Positions 62,601 to 64,000 of a stretch of 64,000 nucleotides of DNA are shown here, in pieces. Both the position numbers and the translations under genes were made by a program. The notes under the pieces were generated by a model. That model worked only from the letters and a program-made list of their open reading frames with translations, did not search any database and had not been told where the DNA came from. The DNA is taken from NCBI GenBank assembly GCA_023415145.1, contig JAEZLW010000170.1:11500-75499 (forward strand), read 5' to 3'. How positions within the stretch are numbered: the stretch's first letter is position 1; the number at the start of each line of letters is the position of its first letter. This stretch comes from Bacillota bacterium. Lineage in GTDB: Bacteria; Bacillota; Clostridia; Christensenellales; Aristaeellaceae.

Positions 62601-62760
62601 CCTTGAGGAAACCGGCATCCAGCATCCGCCTGTAAAAGCCCAGCCCGCTTTGATACAGGTTGTGCGTGTCGGCAATCAGCCAGTCGTGGGGCAGTTGTAC
62701 CGGTACAAAATGCCTGGGTTCTCCCTTGGCAAACTGCCAGCCGTCATTGAATGGAATCAT
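59611..62760 (-). CDS. GH2 beta-galactosidase-like enzyme with C-terminal accessory domains
   Basis: The 1049-residue protein has the GH2 sugar-binding domain (about residues 1-140: PHDWLIADTHNLYQSGLGFY), the immunoglobulin-like domain, and the catalytic barrel with LRTAHNPPAKALMELADEMG, SLVLWSVGNEIHDT (Glu as acid/base) and MIYGGETCST (Glu as nucleophile). After about residue 560 come extra beta domains, including a C-terminal jelly-roll likely to bind sugar. No signal peptide. It could also be a related GH2 glucuronidase or mannosidase, but the overall pattern favours beta-galactosidase. Start at MIPFND with AAGGAAAGG upstream. A repeat-rich insert lies upstream, between it and a binding-protein gene. 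Confidence 0.9.
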   Translation of the reverse strand: MIPFNDGWQFAKGEPRHFVPVQLPHDWLIADTHNLYQSGLGFYRRMLDAGFLKEYQRLFLRFDGVYMDTTVFVNGQMAGEWKYGCTAFTLDITGLISRNKPNELLVQIDYKAPSARWYTGAGIYRDVYLIVKNACHFRIDGIYVSTFYQDGRWQYEVQAEVESGGKPYAVRHTLLDAYDEIIPWDINHPKLYTLRSELIVDGQVMDTEDTRIGFRSIAFTTDKGFFLNGQHEKLKGMCLHGDLGALGGAAHKDAIARQLTIMRGMGANALRTAHNPPAKALMELADEMGFLVMSELTDVWRRPKNTYDYARFFDDWIERDAASWVRRDRNHPSLVLWSVGNEIHDTHLDAEDGANTLRRLYALVREHDPRCNAAATFCSNYMPWENTQICADIIKLVGYNYGEKYYAAHHEVHPDWMIYGGETCSTVQSRGIYHFPLGKSVLADDDLQCSALGNSTTSWGAKSVESCIAFDLQTPYSLGQFVWAGQDYLGEPTPYHTKNAYFGHVDTAGYPKDSYYLFKAGWTDWKTAPMVHLFPYWDFSLGQLIDVRVCSNAPYVELFQDGQSLGRRKLSGRLTADWQLPYRPGILTAAAYDEAGALLAQTERRSFSEAEALLVEDDRYGELHFFAIKALDKDGNLVENANRRVYVTVSGGLLLGLDNGDATDYEQYQTDNRRMFGGRLLAIVKAEPGTTPELVARFCEKDVPVRKIELTVHGHKVTARLLPENATNSDLSWRVTDAGGIDSPLAELLVSENGKSAELIPKGDGEVFIRCFTKNGRDHAAFISAMQFTIAGKGKPFLDPYGFVSGGLYNGCNVELTNGNDRGVATLRDGESHVGFRDLDFGDYGSDEIMLPLFPLEKDPFTFEVWEGMPLEGGKKLCDLTYDRGSVWNTYQEVTYKLPRRLMGVTTLCLLFRQKVHIKGFRFKKYQKAFQRLSACENDTVYGDTFRAVENKLENIGNNVTLVFKNMDFGLAGAGHVELCWRSKLHRNAIQFVFAGEDGEVRKIVDVGLAAEYTSNVFSLGERITGPKTVSLVFLPGCDLDLAWIQFRE

Positions 62761-62795
62761 GGCCTTTCCTTCCTTTGCCGGATGCAAAAATGAAA

Positions 62796-62831
62796 CAAGG
62801 GAGGAGGATTTTCACCCTCCCCCCAGGAGAA
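62796..62831. repeat. 36-bp direct repeat, copy 1, with hairpin
   Basis: Identical to 63265-63300. It contains GGGAGG and CCTCCC arms that fold into a hairpin. It lies just upstream of the GH2 gene. Confidence 0.8.
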
Positions 62832-62899
62832 TGCTGACACAAAGGGGACATATTTCCGGGGATGCATTGAAGGGGCGGAGCTCCATCTGGCTCAATCGG

Positions 62900-63120
62900 C
62901 GCACTGCTCACTGCCGTTCGCATTGCTTGTTTCGCCAGCCTCCTCCGCCTCGCTTCATCCGCCACAGGCGGCGCTTCGGCTTCGGAGCCTTCAATTGTAA
63001 TCGTGTCGCACGGCTTTGCAAGCGCCGTAACACTGCCCCCGCCAGTGGCGGGAATGGGCAGGGTGGAGGCGGGAAGCGAAACAAGCCATGCAAGCGGTAG
63101 CGCAGCAGGGCGACGATTGA
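62900..63120. repeat. Dispersed repeat copies B and C, facing each other
   Basis: 62900-62990 is a plus-oriented copy (TGTTTCGCCAGCCTCCTCC) of the family at 42735-42850. 62996-63120 is an inverted copy (GGCGGGAATGGGCAGG and GAAGCGAAACAAGCC). Together they make a long imperfect palindrome. No gene can be supported here. Confidence 0.55.
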
Positions 63121-63210
63121 GCTTCCGGACTGCGCGGGTCGCTTGCGTAGCATGCTTTCATTACGCTTTTTGACGACCGTGAACGAAGTGAACAGGCAAA
63201 AAGCGCAGAA

Positions 63211-63263
63211 TCGAGAAAATGACACCGTCATTTTCTCGAAAGGTGTCGACTATGTCGACACCT
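63211..63263. other. Two perfect hairpins inside the insert
   Basis: TCGAGAAAATGAC with its complement around ACC (63211-63239) and AGGTGTCGAC with its complement around TAT (63241-63263). Neither is followed by a T-run. Confidence 0.75.
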
Positions 63264-63264
63264 T

Positions 63265-63300
63265 CAAGGGAGGAGGATTTTCACCCTCCCCCCAGGAGAA
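63265..63300. repeat. 36-bp direct repeat, copy 2, after the binding-protein gene
   Basis: Identical to 62796-62831, 433 bases away. It lies just past the stop of the binding-protein gene, where the other two importers also have a hairpin, so it is probably the original intercistronic hairpin. Confidence 0.8.
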
Positions 63301-63312
63301 ACCAGCATGGAA

Positions 63313-64000
63313 TTACTCGTAGAACTTTGCAAACGCTTCCGTGCGCTCGTCAATGATGGCCTGGCCGCCGGAGGCAAGATAATCATCCAGACCGGCGTCG
63401 TAAACTGCATCAAACTGATCCGGTGCAGCAATCACGGCCTGGTTCAGGAACGCGTCACGCTTTTCTTTCAGTGCGGTGCCTACGCCTTCCTCAGATTTGA
63501 TCTCACCGACGTTGTAGTGCTGGACAGTACGCCCGTCATTCATTGTGGCCGCAAATGCCACTGAGATAAAGCGGGGGTCGACGGCAGCATACCCGGAAGC
63601 GATGGACAGAACGGTCTTTTCCAGATCGCCTGTATCCAGGCCATTGATGGTGATGGTGTAGTCGATGTTGTTGGGAGAGTTCATGATTTTTTCTCCCTGA
63701 ACGGGCAAAGCTTTGAGAGCTCCGCTCTCCAAGACTTCATGGGTTACGCCTTCTTCGCCGAACTGCAGGAAGAAACGGTTTTCAAGCTTGGTGATCCAGT
63801 CCAGGTACAAAAGGGAAGCCAGCGGTTCGTCATTGGTGGCAGGCAGGAACACCTTGCGGTCGATGGGGTTGGATAGGAACTTGCGATAGACGCCAGCGTC
63901 GTTTTTGAAGGGCTCGACGGCGATGAAACCGGCCTCAGGCCCGACATTGCGCTGGATGTTGGATTGGATGCTGTCTTCGCCATTGCGGTAGGGATAATCC
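63313..64000 (-). CDS. Solute-binding protein of an ABC importer, N-terminus outside window
   Basis: The minus-strand frame is open from the window edge (DYPYRNGEDSIQSNIQ, then EAGFIAVEPFKNDAGVYRKF) to the stop, giving the last about 228 residues. Features such as SNPIDRKVFLPATNDEPLAS, LDWITKLENRFFLQFG and the end DDYLASGGQAIIDERTEAFA match LplA-like family 1 binding proteins, the same group as the protein at 7920-9569. Its cargo is unknown; the GH2 gene lies downstream on the same strand, suggesting a galactoside, but a repeat-rich insert separates them. Confidence 0.85.
   Translation of the reverse strand, partial: DYPYRNGEDSIQSNIQRNVGPEAGFIAVEPFKNDAGVYRKFLSNPIDRKVFLPATNDEPLASLLYLDWITKLENRFFLQFGEEGVTHEVLESGALKALPVQGEKIMNSPNNIDYTITINGLDTGDLEKTVLSIASGYAAVDPRFISVAFAATMNDGRTVQHYNVGEIKSEEGVGTALKEKRDAFLNQAVIAAPDQFDAVYDAGLDDYLASGGQAIIDERTEAFAKFYE

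Overview
The window reads like a chromosome segment of an anaerobic, Gram-positive-type member of the Clostridia, probably an uncultured gut or rumen lineage. The reasons are a glgB-glgC-glgD-glgA glycogen operon, CUT1 sugar importers of the LplA/LplB/LplC type, many cytoplasmic glycoside hydrolases, strong AAGGAGG-type ribosome binding sites and sigma-A type promoters. The lineage is an inference from gene content. No rRNA, tRNA or CRISPR array was seen.

Layout. Positions 1-4600 hold a truncated AraC regulator, a fucosidase (GH29) plus methyltransferase-like pair, and a polysaccharide deacetylase plus cupin pair on the other strand. Positions 4643-11546 (minus) form one operon: two permeases, a binding protein, GH105 and GH112. 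It faces a divergent AraC regulator, with mapped promoters and an inverted-repeat operator between them. The enzyme pair suggests import and cytoplasmic breakdown of pectin (rhamnogalacturonan) fragments. Positions 13633-23014 (minus) form a seven-gene alpha-mannan operon: regulator, two permeases, binding protein, GH76, GH38 and GH125. Positions 23322-31706 carry a PTS IIC-like membrane protein, a cyclic-di-GMP enzyme (5TM-PAS-GGDEF-HD-GYP), a GH27 alpha-galactosidase and an FtsX-type ABC exporter pair.

Positions 33433-40578 contain a CadC-like ArsR regulator followed by the glycogen operon. The last gene, glgA, has an in-frame TGA at codon 14, directly before the essential KTGG motif, and a charged C-terminal tail of about 195 residues. 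Positions 40700-51000 are a mixed region: a peptidoglycan-binding protein, DHFR, a DsrE-like protein, a LysR regulator with an amino-acid permease, a second LysM protein, a 272-bp palindrome-rich MITE-like element, an orphan holin, an AbrB-hydrolase pair, a metallo-beta-lactamase/esterase fusion, an RmlC-like protein and a VOC protein. Positions 51069-55202 encode a large Lhr-type helicase. Positions 55472-59495 are a xylan-oligosaccharide locus (LacI, GH39, GH8). Positions 59611-64000 hold a GH2 beta-galactosidase and the end of another binding protein, separated by a repeat-rich insert.

How it works together: nearly all glycosidases lack signal peptides, so the cell appears to import oligosaccharides by ABC transporters and degrade them inside, and to store surplus glucose as glycogen. 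Both complete binding proteins have signal peptides without a lipobox cysteine, and all three binding-protein genes are followed by strong hairpins.
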